DNA of 64,000 nt from Lolium rigidum (Eukaryota > Streptophyta > Magnoliopsida > Poales > Poaceae): positions 340,860,644-340,924,643 of the forward strand of contig NC_061514.1 of NCBI RefSeq assembly GCF_022539505.1. The letters run 5' to 3'. The notes under the pieces were generated by a model. That model was not told the origin of the DNA, made no database searches, and was given only the letters and a program-made list of their open reading frames with translations. Below, one piece after another: positions 43,466 to 54,600 of the stretch. The first letter of the stretch is position 1, and each line of letters opens with the position of its first letter. The translations under genes and the position numbers were made by a program.

Positions 43466-46055
43466 TAGTTCGCTCGTCCCGTGCGGGTAAAACGATAACA
43501 AAGATAATTTCCGGAGTGACATGCCATCATAAACTTGATCATACTATTTGTAAAGCATATGTAGAGAATGCAGCGATCAAAACAATGGTGATAACATGAG
43601 TAAACAAGTGAATCATAAAGCAAAGACTTTTCATGAATAGCACTTCAATACAAGCATCAATAAGTCTTGCATAAGAGTTAACTCATAAAGCAATAATTCA
43701 AAGTAAAGGTATTGAAGCAACACAAAAGAAGATTAAGTTTCAGCGGTTGCTTTCAACTTGTAACATGTATATCTCATGGATATTGTCAACATAGAGTAAT
43801 ATAATAAGTGCAATAAGCAAGTATGTAGGAATCAATGCACGAGTTCACACAAGTGTTTGCTTCTTGAGATGGAGAGAAATAGGTGAACTGACTCAACATT
43901 GAAAGTAAAAGAATGGTCCTCATAGAGGAAAAGCATCGATTGCTATATTTGTGCTAGAGCTTTGATTTTGAAAACATGAAACAATTTTGTCAACGGTAGT
44001 AATAAAGCATATGCATCATGTAAATTATATCTTATAAGTTGCAAGCCTCATGCATAGTGTACTAATAGTGCTCGCACCTTGTCCTAATTAGCTTGGACTA
44101 CCTGGATTATCACCGCAATACATATGCTTTAACCAAGTTTCACAAAGGGGTACCTCTATGCCGCCTGTACAAAGGTCTAAGGAGAAAGCTCGCATTTGGA
44201 TTTCTCGCTTTTGATTATTCTCAACTTAGACATCCATACCGGGACAACATAGACAACAGATAATGGACTCCTCTTTTAATGCTTTAAGCATTTGACAACA
44301 ATTAATTCTTTTCTCATTAGAGATTTGAGGATGTTTGTCCAAAACTGAAACTTCCACCATGAATCATGGCTTTAGTTAGCGGCCCAATGTTCTTCTCTCA
44401 CAATATGCATGCTCAAACCATTCAACTCAGTGTAGATCGCCCTTACTTCAGACAAGACGAACATGCATAGCAACTCACATGAAATTCAACAATGAGTTGA
44501 TGGCGTTCCCCAGTAAACATGGTTATCGCACAACAAGCAACTTAATAAGAGATAAAGTGCATAATTACATATTCAATACCACAATAGTTTTTTAGCTATT
44601 TGTCCCATGAGCTATATATTGCAAAGGTGAATGATGGAAATTTAAAGGTAGCACTCAAGCAATTTACTTTGGAATGGCGGGAAAATACCATGTAGTATAG
44701 GTAGGTATGGTGGACACAAATGGCATAGTGGTTGGCTCAAGTATTTTGGATGCATGAGAAGTATTCCCTCTCGATACAAGGTTTAGGCTAGCAAGGCTTA
44801 TTTGAAACAAACACAAGGATGAACGGTGCAGCAAAACTCACAAAAAAGACATATTGAAAGCATTATAAGACTCTACACCGTCTTCCTTGTTGTTCAAACT
44901 CAAAACTAGAAATTATCTAGAACTTAGAGAAACCAAATATGCAAACCAAATTTTAGCATGCTCTATGTATTTCTTCATTAATGGGTGCAAAGCATATGAT
45001 GCAAGAGCTTAAACATGAGCACAACAATTGCCAAGTATCACATTACCCAAGACATTTATAGCAATTACTACATGTATCATTTTCCAATTCCAACCATATA
45101 ACAATTTAACGAAGGAGAAACTTCGCCATGAATACTATGAGTAGAAACCAAGGACATATTTGTCCATATGCTACAGCGGAGCGTGTATCTCTCCCATAAA
45201 GTGAATGCTAGGATCCATTTTATTCAAACAAAACAAAAATAAAAACAAACCGACGCTCCAAGAAAAAGCACATAAGATGTGGCCGAATAAAAATGTAGTT
45301 TCAGGGGAGGAACCTGATAATTTGTTGATGAAGAAGGGGATGCCTTGGGCATCCCCAAGCTTAGACGCTTGAGTCTTCTTGATATATGCAGGGGTGAACC
45401 ACCGGGTGCATCCCCAAGCTTAGAGCTTTCACTCTCCTTGATCATGTTGCATCATACTCCTCTCTTGATCCTTGAAAACTTCCTCCACACCAAACTCGAA
45501 ACAACTCATTAGAGGGTTAGTGCACAATATAAATTGACATATTCAGAGGTGACACAATCATTCTTAACACTTCTGGACATTGCATAATGCTACTGGACAT
45601 TAGTGGATCAAAGAAATTCATCCAACATAGCGAAAGAGGCAATGCGAAATAAAAGGCAGAATCTGTCAAAACAGAACAGTTCGTATTGACGAATTTTAAA
45701 ATGGCACCAGACTTGCTCAAATGAAAATGCTCAAATTGAATGAAAGTTGCGTACATATCTGAGGATCATGCAAGTAAATTGGCATAATTTTCTGAGCTTC
45801 CTGCAGGGCAGTGGGCTCAGATTCGTGACAGCAAAGAAATCTGGAACTGCGCAGTAATCCAAATCTAGTACTTACTTTTCTATCAACGGCTTAACTTGGC
45901 ACAACAAAACTCAAAACTAAGATAAGGAGAGGTTGCTACAGTAGTAAACAACTTCCAAGACACAAAATAAAAACAAAGTACTGTAGGTAAAAACATGGGT
46001 TGTCTCCCATAAGCGCTTTTCTTTAACGCCTTTCGCCTAGGCGCGAAAGTGTGTA
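43466..46055 (-). other. Long non-coding interior of the retrotransposon
   Basis: About 2.6 kb where an autonomous gypsy element would encode reverse transcriptase, RNase H and integrase. None of the diagnostic motifs is visible in any frame. Composition is A-rich and uniform, with no sign of decayed pol. Confidence 0.6.
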
Positions 46056-46690
46056 TCAAGTAACATCAAGAGATGAAGCATCAACATCATAATTTGTTCT
46101 AATGATAGAATCATAAGGTACCTTCATTCTCTTTCTAGGGAAGTGTTCCATACCTTTCTTGAGAGGAAATTGATATTTTATATTTCCTTCCCTCATATCA
46201 ATAATAGCACCAACAGTTCGAAGAAAAGGTCTTCCCAATATAATTGGACAAGATGCATTGCATTCAATATCCAAGACAACAAAATCAACGGGAACAAGAT
46301 TATTGTTAACGGTAATGCGAAGATTATCAACTTTACCCAAAGGTTTCTTTGTAGAATGATCAGCAAGATTAACATCCAAATAACAATTTTTCAGCGGTGG
46401 CAAGTCAAGCATATTATAAATTTTCTTAGGCATAACGAAATACTTGCACCAAGATCACATAAAGCATTACAATCAAAATCTTTAACCTTCATCTTAATGA
46501 TGGGCTCCCAACCATCTTCTAACTTTTTAGGAATAGAGGCTTCGCGCTCTAGTTTCTCTTCTCTAGCTTTTATGAGAGCATTTGTAATATGATGCGTGAA
46601 AGCCAAATTTATAGCACTAGCATTAGGACTTTTAGCAAGTTTTTGCAAGAACTTTATAACTTCAGAGATGTGGCAATCATCAAAATTCAA
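46056..46690 (-). pseudogene. Aspartic protease remnant of the retrotransposon
   Basis: The first piece (46690-46391) includes the active-site region CDLGASISL. After a frame change, the second piece (46433-46056) has the conserved ILGRPFLRT segment. This is the plant retroviral-type protease fold. The frame break makes this copy non-functional, and no pol follows. Confidence 0.7.
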
Positions 46691-46701
46691 ACCATTATAA
46701 T

Positions 46702-48168
46702 CTAAAGCAATGGGATCATCATCCCCAATGTTGGAAAAAATTTCAGCAGCTTTATCACGAGCAGCTTCAGTAGCTTTAGCAGTTTCGAGCAGTTTTCGCG
46801 CTTTGCATTAGAAGTGGAAACATTGCTAACACCAATTCTTTTATTAGTATGAGTAGGAGGTGCAGCAACATGTGTAGCATTAGCATTACTAGTGGTGGTA
46901 ATAGTCCAAACTTTAGCTATATTCTTCTCTTTAGCTAGTTTTTCATTTTCTTCTCTATCCCACCTAGCACGCAGTTCAGCCATTAATCTTATATTCTCAT
47001 TAATTCTAACTTGAATGGCATTTGCTGTAGTAACAATTTTATTATGATGATTCTCATTAGGCAAAACTTTTGATTTCAAAAGATCAACATCAGAGGCAAG
47101 ACTATCAACTCTAGAAACAAGAATATCAATTTTCCCAAGCTTTTCTTCAACAGATTTGTTAAAGGCAGTTTGTGTACTAATAAATTCTTTAAGCATGGCT
47201 TCAAGTCCAGGGGGTGAATTCCTATTATTGTTGTAAGAATTTCCATAAGAATTACCATAGCCGTTGCCATTATTATAAGGATATGGCCTATAGTTATTAC
47301 TAGAATTGTTCCGATAAGCATTGTTGTTGAAATTATTATTTTTAATGAAGTTTACATCAACATGTTCTTCTTGTGCAACCAATGAAGCTAATGGAACATT
47401 ATTAGGATCAACATTAGTCCTATCATTCGCAAGCATAGACATAATAGCATCAACCTTATCATTCAAGGAAGAGGATTCTTCAACAGAATTTACCTTCTTA
47501 CCTTGTGGAGCTCTTTCCGTGTGCCATTCGGAGTAGTTGATCATCATATTATCAAGAAGCTTTGTTGCTTCACCAAGAGTGATGGACATAAAGGTACCTC
47601 CAGCAGCTGAATCCAATAAATTCCGCGAAGAAAAATTTAGTCCTGCATAGAAGGTTTGGATGATCATCCAAGTAGTCATCCATGGGTTGGGCAATTTTTA
47701 ACCGGAGATTTCATTCTTTCCCAAGCTTGAGCAACATGTTCAGTATCTAATTGTTTAAAATTTATTATGCTACTCCTCAAAGATATAATTTTAGCAGGGG
47801 GATAATATCTACCAATAAAAGCATCCTTGCATTTAGTCCATGAATCAATACTATTCTTAGGCAGAGATAGCAACCAATCTTTAGCTCTTCCTCTTAATGA
47901 GAAAGGGAATAATTTTAGTTTAATAATATCACCATCTACATCTTTATATTTTTGCATTTCGCATAGTTCAACAAAATTATTAAGATGTGCAGCAAGCATC
48001 ATCGTAACTAATTCCGTAAAATTGATCTTTCATGACAAGATTCAGTAAAGCAGGTTTAATTTCAAAGAATTCTGTTGTAGTAGCAGGTGGAGCAATAGGT
48101 GTGCATAAGAAATCATTATTATTTGTGCTAGTGAAGTCACACAACTTAGTATTTTCAGGGTTGGCCAT
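46702..48168 (-). pseudogene. Gag remnant of the Sabrina-like element
   Basis: Three overlapping frames (48168-47980, 48002-47676, 47694-46702). The capsid signature is KLKLFPFSLRGRAKDWLLSL and WTKCKDAFIGRYYPP (retrotrans_gag). It is followed by an Asn/Tyr/Gly-rich region (NNYRPYPYNNGNGYGNSYGN) and a coiled-coil segment. Frameshifts separate the parts. A second frame runs into the protease. Confidence 0.8.
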
Positions 48169-48394
48169 TTTAGCAATAGTAAATAAAGCAAACTAGATAA
48201 AGTAAATGCAAGTAAACTAATTTTTTTGTGTTTTTGATATAGAGTGCAAGACAGTAAATAAAGTAAAACTAGCAACTAATTTTTTTGTGTTTTAATTTAG
48301 TGCAGCAAACAAAGTAGTAAATAAAATAAAGCAAGACAAAAACAAAGTAAAGAGATTGAGAAGTGGAGACTCCCTTGCAGCGTGTCTTGATCTC

Positions 48395-48412
48395 CCCGGC
48401 AACGGCGCCGTA
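48395..48412 (-). other. Primer binding site, tRNA-Asp type
   Basis: The minus strand reads ggcgccgttgccggggag, about 10 bases inside the 5' LTR. It complements the 3' end of plant tRNA-Asp. Confidence 0.75.
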
Positions 48413-48421
48413 AAATATGCT

Positions 48422-50020
48422 TGATGGCGTGTATTTCACACGTTCGTTGGGCAACCCCAAGAGGAAGGTATGATGAGCACAGCAGCAAGTTTTCCCTCGT
48501 AAAGAAACCAAGGTTTATCGAACCAGGAGGAGCCAAGAAGCACGTTGAAGGTTGATGGCGGCGGGATGTAGTGCGGCGCAACACCGGAGATTCCGGCGCC
48601 AACGTGGAACCCGCACAACACAACCAAGCTACTTTGCCCCAACGAAACAGGTGAGGTTGTCAATCTCACCGGCTTGCTGTAACAAAGGATTAACCGTATT
48701 GTGTGGAAGATGATTGTTTGCAGAGAAAACAAGTAAAAACAAGTATTGCAGTAGATTGTATTTCAGTAAAGAGAATTGGACCGGGGTCCACAGCTCACTA
48801 GAGGTGTCTCTCCCATAAGACGAACAGACATGTTGGGTGAACAAATTACAGTTGGGCAATTGACAAATAAAGAGAGCATGACCATGCACATACATATCAT
48901 GATGAGTATAGTGAGATTTAATTGGGCATTACGACAAAGTACATAGACCGCCATCCAACCGCATCTATGCCTAAAAAGTCCACCTTCGAGGTTATCATCC
49001 GAACCCCTCCAGTATTAAGTTGCAAAGCAACAGCACAATTGCATTAAGTATGGTGCGTAATGTAATCAACAACTACATCCTTAGACATAGCATCAATGTT
49101 TTATCCCTAGTGGCAACAACACAACACAACCTTAGAACTTTCGTCACTCGTCCCGTGTGTCAATGCAGGCATGAACCCACTATCGAGCATAAGTACTCCC
49201 TCTTGGAGTTAAAAGCATCTACTTGGCCGGAGCATCTACTAATAACGGAGAGCATGCAAGATCATAAACAACACATAAGCATAACTTTGATAATCAACAT
49301 AACAAGTATTCTCTATTCATCGGATCCCAACAAACGCAACATATAGAATTACAGATAGATGATCTTGATCATGATAGGCAGCTCACAAGATCCGACAATG
49401 ATAGCACAATGGGGAGAAGACAACCATCTAGCTACTGCTATGGACCCATAGTCCAGGGGTAGACTACTCACTCATCACTCCGGAGGCGACCATGGCGGTG
49501 TAGAGTCCTCCGGGAGATGATTCCCCTCTCCGGCAGGGTGCCGGAGGCGATCTCCAGGATCCCCCGAGATGGGATCGGCGGCGACGGCGTCTCGCAATGT
49601 TTTCCGTATCGTGGCTCTCGGTACTCGGGGGTTTCGTCACGGAGGCTATTTGTAGGCGGAAGGGCAAGTCAAGAGGCGGCACGGGGGCCCACACCACAGG
49701 GCCGCGCGGCCAAGGGGGGCCGCGCCGCCCTAGGGTTTGGCCACCCCGTGGCCCCTCTTCGTCTCGTCTTCGGTCTTCCGGAAGCTTCGTGAGAAAATAG
49801 GCCTCCGGGCTTTTATTTCGTCCAATTCCGAGAATATTTCTTTACTAGGATTTCGAAACCAAAAACAGCAGAAAACAAAGAATCGGCACTTCGGCATCTT
49901 GTTAATAGGTTAGTTCCAGAAAATGCACGAATATGACATAAAGTGTGCATAAAACATGTAGATAACATCAATAATGTGGCATGGAACACAAGAAATTATC
50001 GATACGTTGGAGACGTATCA
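48422..50020 (-). repeat. 5' LTR of the Sabrina-like element
   Basis: Same length and ends as the 3' LTR. Differences seen include small indels near 48722 and 49010 and substitutions in the GC-rich part near 49535-49730. Confidence 0.9.
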
Positions 50021-50139
50021 GTGAGCGAATAGAAGAGAGAATATAAGTGGGCCCTTATGCAAGAGCTAGCTCTAGCACGTGCTCTTAGATAAGTTGTGTG
50101 AATGAAAGGTGGGTCATCCATTGAAAACGTGATACATTC
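50021..50139 (-). mobile_element. Right piece of the split MITE
   Basis: Reverse orientation relative to the copy at 50433-50810. It matches gcaagagctagctctagcac, gtgggtcatccattgaaaa and acattct. It joins 41785-41853 across the retrotransposon. It is cut at 50139 by the next MITE. Confidence 0.7.
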
Positions 50140-50142
50140 TTA

Positions 50143-50429
50143 GAGCAATTCCAATAGTGTAGCCAACTGCTGACTATAAGCCAAGTGTTATGTCATCTAT
50201 AGCCAACTTAGAGTCAACATATACAGTAGTGAGCTATAAAAATTTAGTATTTTATCAGTGTATGGCTCACCTTTCACACTCACCAAGTGTCTAGGAGTAC
50301 GTGCTAGAGCTGGCTCTTACATAAGAGCCCACTCTCCTTGTCTCTCCTCCTCTCTCTCTCCTCCAACTAAGTAATAATATACTATTTTAATCCTTATAAC
50401 CAGCTAACTAGGACTTATTGTACTTTCTC
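50143..50429 (+). mobile_element. MITE copy 1, 3'-truncated
   Basis: It begins after TTA (50140-50142) with gagcaattccaatagtgtag and follows copy 2 for about 290 bases. It stops at ggacttattgtactttctc, without its right end. Confidence 0.7.
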
Positions 50430-50432
50430 TTA

Positions 50433-50810
50433 GAGCAACTCCAATAGTATAGCCGGTTGTTGGCTATAAGCAAGATATCATGTCATCTATAGCCAATATA
50501 TAGCTAACAAGTACAATAGTTGCTATAAGAATGTACGGAGTACTACTTTTTCAATGGATGACCCACTTTGCATTAACACAACTTGCCTAGGAGCACGTGC
50601 TAGAGCTAGCTATTGCATAAGAGCCAACTTCCCTCTTCTCTCTCCTCCAACTAGACACAAATATATTATTTTAATCCTTATAGTCAGCTGAGCAGGACTT
50701 ATTGTACTTACTCTTATAGCTAACTATTGTACTTGTTGGCTACAGGTTAGCTAGAGATGACATCGCATCTTGCTTATAGCTAACAACTAGCTATATTATT
50801 GGAGTTGCTC
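50433..50810. mobile_element. Harbinger-like MITE copy 2, complete, 378 bp
   Basis: The ends gagcaactccaatagtatag and, reversed, gagcaactccaataatatag are near-perfect inverted repeats. TTA flanks both sides (50430-50432, 50811-50813). Internal sub-repeats (ggctataagcaagat... / gctataagcaagatg reversed) make it foldable into a long hairpin. Confidence 0.85.
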
Positions 50811-50844
50811 TTACATTCTCATTGGTGGTAAGTAATCTTTACCA

Positions 50845-53720
50845 TTACTACATGGTAGAGATTTAGCGGCACTTCAAACTGCCCCAATAAGTGACCACCC
50901 AAAGTCTCTCTTCTTAGCATATATAATTGAGTTCAACTGCTTCTCCAATGTACATGCAATCCCAGTAGATGTTCTATATATCTATTGTTGGATTTGTTAC
51001 CTACAAGTAACCAATTTGAACTCTGTCAAGAAAACAGATGAAGAACAAAGAAGATGAAGCAATTAGGATGTAATAAATAATTACACTAACACAAATAATT
51101 TTGGTAACTATGTAGTATACATTCTGTTAATGATCATGTGGACTACAAATAATTCCACTAACAGGAACAAATGATCTAGTGGACAACAAATAATTCCACT
51201 AGATGAAACACATCTCACTTAGGGGAATTGCTTCTTCATTCTTTTCACAGGAAATATAGTGTATGTAAGAAGAACAAGAAAGAATTAAGGTGACCTATAT
51301 TTATTCTTTGCCAGACGATGCAATGTGCCTTAGTGTCTCCTATTTGAACCATTCTACCTTTTGGTCTTGGCAGGGCAGTTGTTTTCTTGAAGACAACGTT
51401 CACAAAAACTTTGACAAAATCCTCATTTTCAATTTCTTGTACAGTTCTCAATGCCACCATTTATAAGTTGTTTGGCGAAGTCAGCCCCACTTCCATGCCA
51501 GTTATAATTTTATTTCCCTACATCATGCAGAAGCAATGTTGGAATACAATATTAATCAGTATGTACATTCATACCATCCCCTAGATGGTTAAACAACTAT
51601 TTATCATCTACCATATTTATGTAAAAAATACGTTGATTTAGAAGACTAACCTTAAGTGGATTCCTTGGTCTTAACCAATCGTTTTGTTCATCAGTACATC
51701 ACCTTCTAGTTTACTAATCACCCTCCTTATCAGCAATGTTCTGTTCCAACTTTTCCTCTTTTACCTTAACTAATTTTGTGTTGTCTGTTAGTAGATTCCT
51801 ATAAGAGCTTTTTGACTTCTGCACTACACTAGCTGAAGTAATGACCAAATCATAAGTAAATTCTTCTAGCTTCCTCTTCTTCTGTCTCTTGTTTTTTGTT
51901 AGTGTTGTTATTGCTTGGCTTTCATCATTTCTTGTGTTCCTTCAATTCATTCTGCCTATTTTGCATTTATTTTTCTTTTACTTTGTCTTTGTGATTTGAT
52001 TTCTTGACGGAGTTGTTTTGAGATGACTCCTTTATTAGCTTCAGTTTTTGTTTATTGTTACTCTTCTATTGATCTCGGCGGCTATATTTTCCTAATACCA
52101 AGAAAAAAATGTTTTCTTCAACGTTGAAGATGTTGTTGAGGCTTGGCTTGTTGTTTGCATTGGTCTTGTCTTGACTGATGTTTGGCTACTCACTATTCCT
52201 GCATCTGGTTTTGATCCCTTGGGTGCTGCTGTTGATCCCTTGGCTGCTCCAGCTGCTTCTGGTACCTTGGGTTCTGCTACTACTGTTGTTGATCCCTTGG
52301 GTGCTAGTGTTGATCCCTTGGTTGCTCCAACTTCTTTTGGTAGCTTGGGTTCTATTGTTGCAGCTTATGTTTCCTTGGGTGATGTTGTTGATCCCTTGGC
52401 TGCTATAACTGCTTCTGGTACCTTGGTTGCTGCTGGTGATGCTGATACCTTGCACGGTGTTGTTCTTTGGGCACATGCTGCTGATCCCTTGCATGGTGTT
52501 GTTCTTTTGGCACATGCTGCTGCCTTGCATGGTGCCTTGAATGGTATTGTTGTTGACTTGAATGTTGTTGTTGTTGGTACCTTCAATGTATTTTGAGTTG
52601 CAGATGTTGCACTTGTTATGTCAGATGCTATTGTTGTTGATGTTGTTGTTGTTTTCCCTTGTGCACTAGAAGGTGCTTTGTTTGGTTGGCTGGTGCTTGT
52701 TTCTTTGATGACGGTCCAGCCAGTGTTGACGCCGCTAATTGTTCTTCTGCTTCTTCGTGTTCCTGGTTTTGATGCATTTCATTTGCATGTCCATCTCCTT
52801 GATATGCCATCAGGTAATTAAATTTCTCTTCCAGTTGTTTACTCCTTGTCACGAGTGTTTCCACATAGCCTCTAAGCTCCATGTTCTCCTCCTTAGAATC
52901 CCTCAATGCTTCCATAACTTGATCTAGTAGCTTTGAGGATTTGCCTCCTACGAGTAGTCTAAATCCTTGCCTTCTTGAATTTCTTGGTGGTTTGAACAAT
53001 TCTGAGTACAAATCACCGTTGCTCACCAATCAGTGCAAAGTTTTGTTGGAAATGCTCATTTATCACAGCCTGCTTACAAATTTAAGTAACACATTCATGA
53101 GATGCTATAGTAATTTCTGAGCTGCAATTGCAGAAATTTCATGAACTATGACTTACAATTTTAGTAGCACATAAATCTTTCACTGGCCCTCTACCTTTTT
53201 GTGTGACCTTTGCATAACAGTTTTGTCCTAGAAACTATCCTTCTCTGCCTCAGTTCCTGCATTTATGCATATACCATTATACATATTAAAATGTACCAAC
53301 AACTCTTATCAATTAAGAACCATGCGCTGAAATGTACCTACTGATCGTGGACAACAACAAAACTTCTTTTGCCAGCAGTATGTAAACAGTGCTTGATTTA
53401 ATCTAGTTGTCTAATTCCTAGATGTCATTAACTGCATAAATTCCTTATTGAATGAACAAACACACATGAGTATAACCATTTGCTCTATATGTAAGATGGT
53501 CATTCACCATTGATGTATTACTCCTCTAAAACTTGCACAATGCTCTCCACTGCTTTTCATGGATTATTTTCCCACAACCATTAGCATGATTCTGGTCAAG
53601 TGACAACTCTGCATCCAAAAATTGGACTTCAGAAAACATTTGAATTCTCTCCAGTTCTTGCATGTTGATTTGACCAACTTTTTGCTGTTTTTCAATTAGT
53701 CTTGACACAAAAGGTAAATT
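50845..53720 (-). pseudogene. CACTA-type coding remnant
   Basis: Minus-strand pieces in order: 53708-53526 (EVQFLDAELSLDQNHANGCG), a coiled coil at 53029-52628 (MEALRDSKEENMELRGYVET), a low-complexity PKGST/APKGS linker (52586-52150), a Lys-rich stretch, and 51460-51245 (KTTALPRPKGRMVQIGDTKA then HCIVW). These resemble the second protein carried by grass CACTA elements. A possible left end (actacatggtagagatttagcggcac region, about 50850) has the style of CACTA termini, but no matching right end was found. Stops and frameshifts are present. Bounds are approximate. Confidence 0.5.
52165..52560. repeat. Degenerate repeat, ttgatcccttggg units
   Basis: Repeats of ttgatcccttggctgct / gataccttg about 15-30 bp apart. 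On the minus strand they encode the APKGSTAAPKGS linker. The plus-strand open frame over the same bases mirrors the repeat and is not a separate gene. Confidence 0.65.
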
Positions 53721-53789
53721 CTCTAGATATACAACTAAGTGAATTTACCTACATGACAAGTTGCACAACTAAGAAAGATGCAATATACA

Positions 53790-54600
53790 ATAAATGATAG
53801 AGGTAATCGAGAGTGGAGCACATGAAGACACGAGGGATGATTCCCGTAGTTCCTTCCTTTTGAGGGGAAGTACGTCAACGTTGGACGGATGTGGTCACCG
53901 CAAAGACCAGACCAATGCCACAAAGGCCTCACCCTATTCTCTTGTGAGCTTCACCACAAAGGCCTGACTCATGTGTCCACTAAGAGATTTCCTCGAGGCG
54001 GAAACCGGGCATTTACAAGGTTCTTGGGGCACACATCCTGAACTGACTTGAGGCTCCCAAGGTTGTTACAACACAATAACAAGTTACCAATGGGGTAAAA
54101 AACAACTAGGGTTTCCAAAGAAAACTCTAGCGAAAAGGCTCTCAAGTGAATGAGGGGGAAACTCAAATCTCTTCGGTGAGGATGTAGATCTTGGTCTTTT
54201 TCTTTGATTCTCCAAAAATCAAGAGCTTTGGGTGGATGAGGGAGGAGATCTAGTGACATTCTTGGCTCGGTTGTAAGGTTGGATCTTGAGAAAACGAACA
54301 GCTAGAGGTTGAAGAAGTACCCTCTTAAAAATAGAGACGTTGGTCAAACAAGGGGCGGATTATCAAGCCCCAGTGAGGAGTGGATAATCCATTTTAATGA
54401 ATGATCCAGCCTTATTCAAATCTCTGGCCAAATATCCGCGTGGGGGGATGCAGGGCTAGAGCTCGCGCATTACGTCGCGCTTAACGTACTTAGCCAATTT
54501 CGAGGGCTGGATAATTAGCCATTTTTTGAGGGCTAGGGCAGATAATCTGTCCCAATCTTCACCCAGATAATCTGTCCTCGAGCTTCATTGTGAACCCGTT
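53790..54600 (-). mobile_element. Copia LTR fragment, relative of 29577-30934
   Basis: It shares the order of segments with the LTR at 29.6-30.9 kb: gacgagg/cacgaggatg-attcccg.gt.ccttcctt, then caaaggcctcaccctattct, then a ctagggtttccaa stretch. Its promoter-proximal part (54350-54595) carries ataatc-gatccagcc / agataatctgtcc repeats instead of CCGG words. Ends not placed. Confidence 0.55.

Larger units (their letters stand above)
41854..50020 (-). mobile_element. Complete Sabrina-like LTR retrotransposon, 8167 bp
   Basis: The LTRs are 41854-43452 and 48422-50020, each 1599 bp, with TG...CA termini and a GTGAG target duplication (41849-41853 and 50021-50025). A PBS for tRNA-Asp follows the right-hand (5') LTR. 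Gag and protease remnants are on the minus strand. There is no reverse transcriptase or integrase, so it is non-autonomous. The 2.6 kb between protease and 3' LTR is non-coding. The LTRs differ at a modest number of sites, indicating fairly recent insertion. The name Sabrina is from remembered sequence and size (gypsy type), not from a search. Confidence 0.88.

Noticed and set aside
52171..52596. 141-codon plus-strand frame of hydrophobic repeats
   Set aside because: It mirrors the ttgatcccttggg repeat, which on the minus strand encodes the APKGST linker of a CACTA-type protein.
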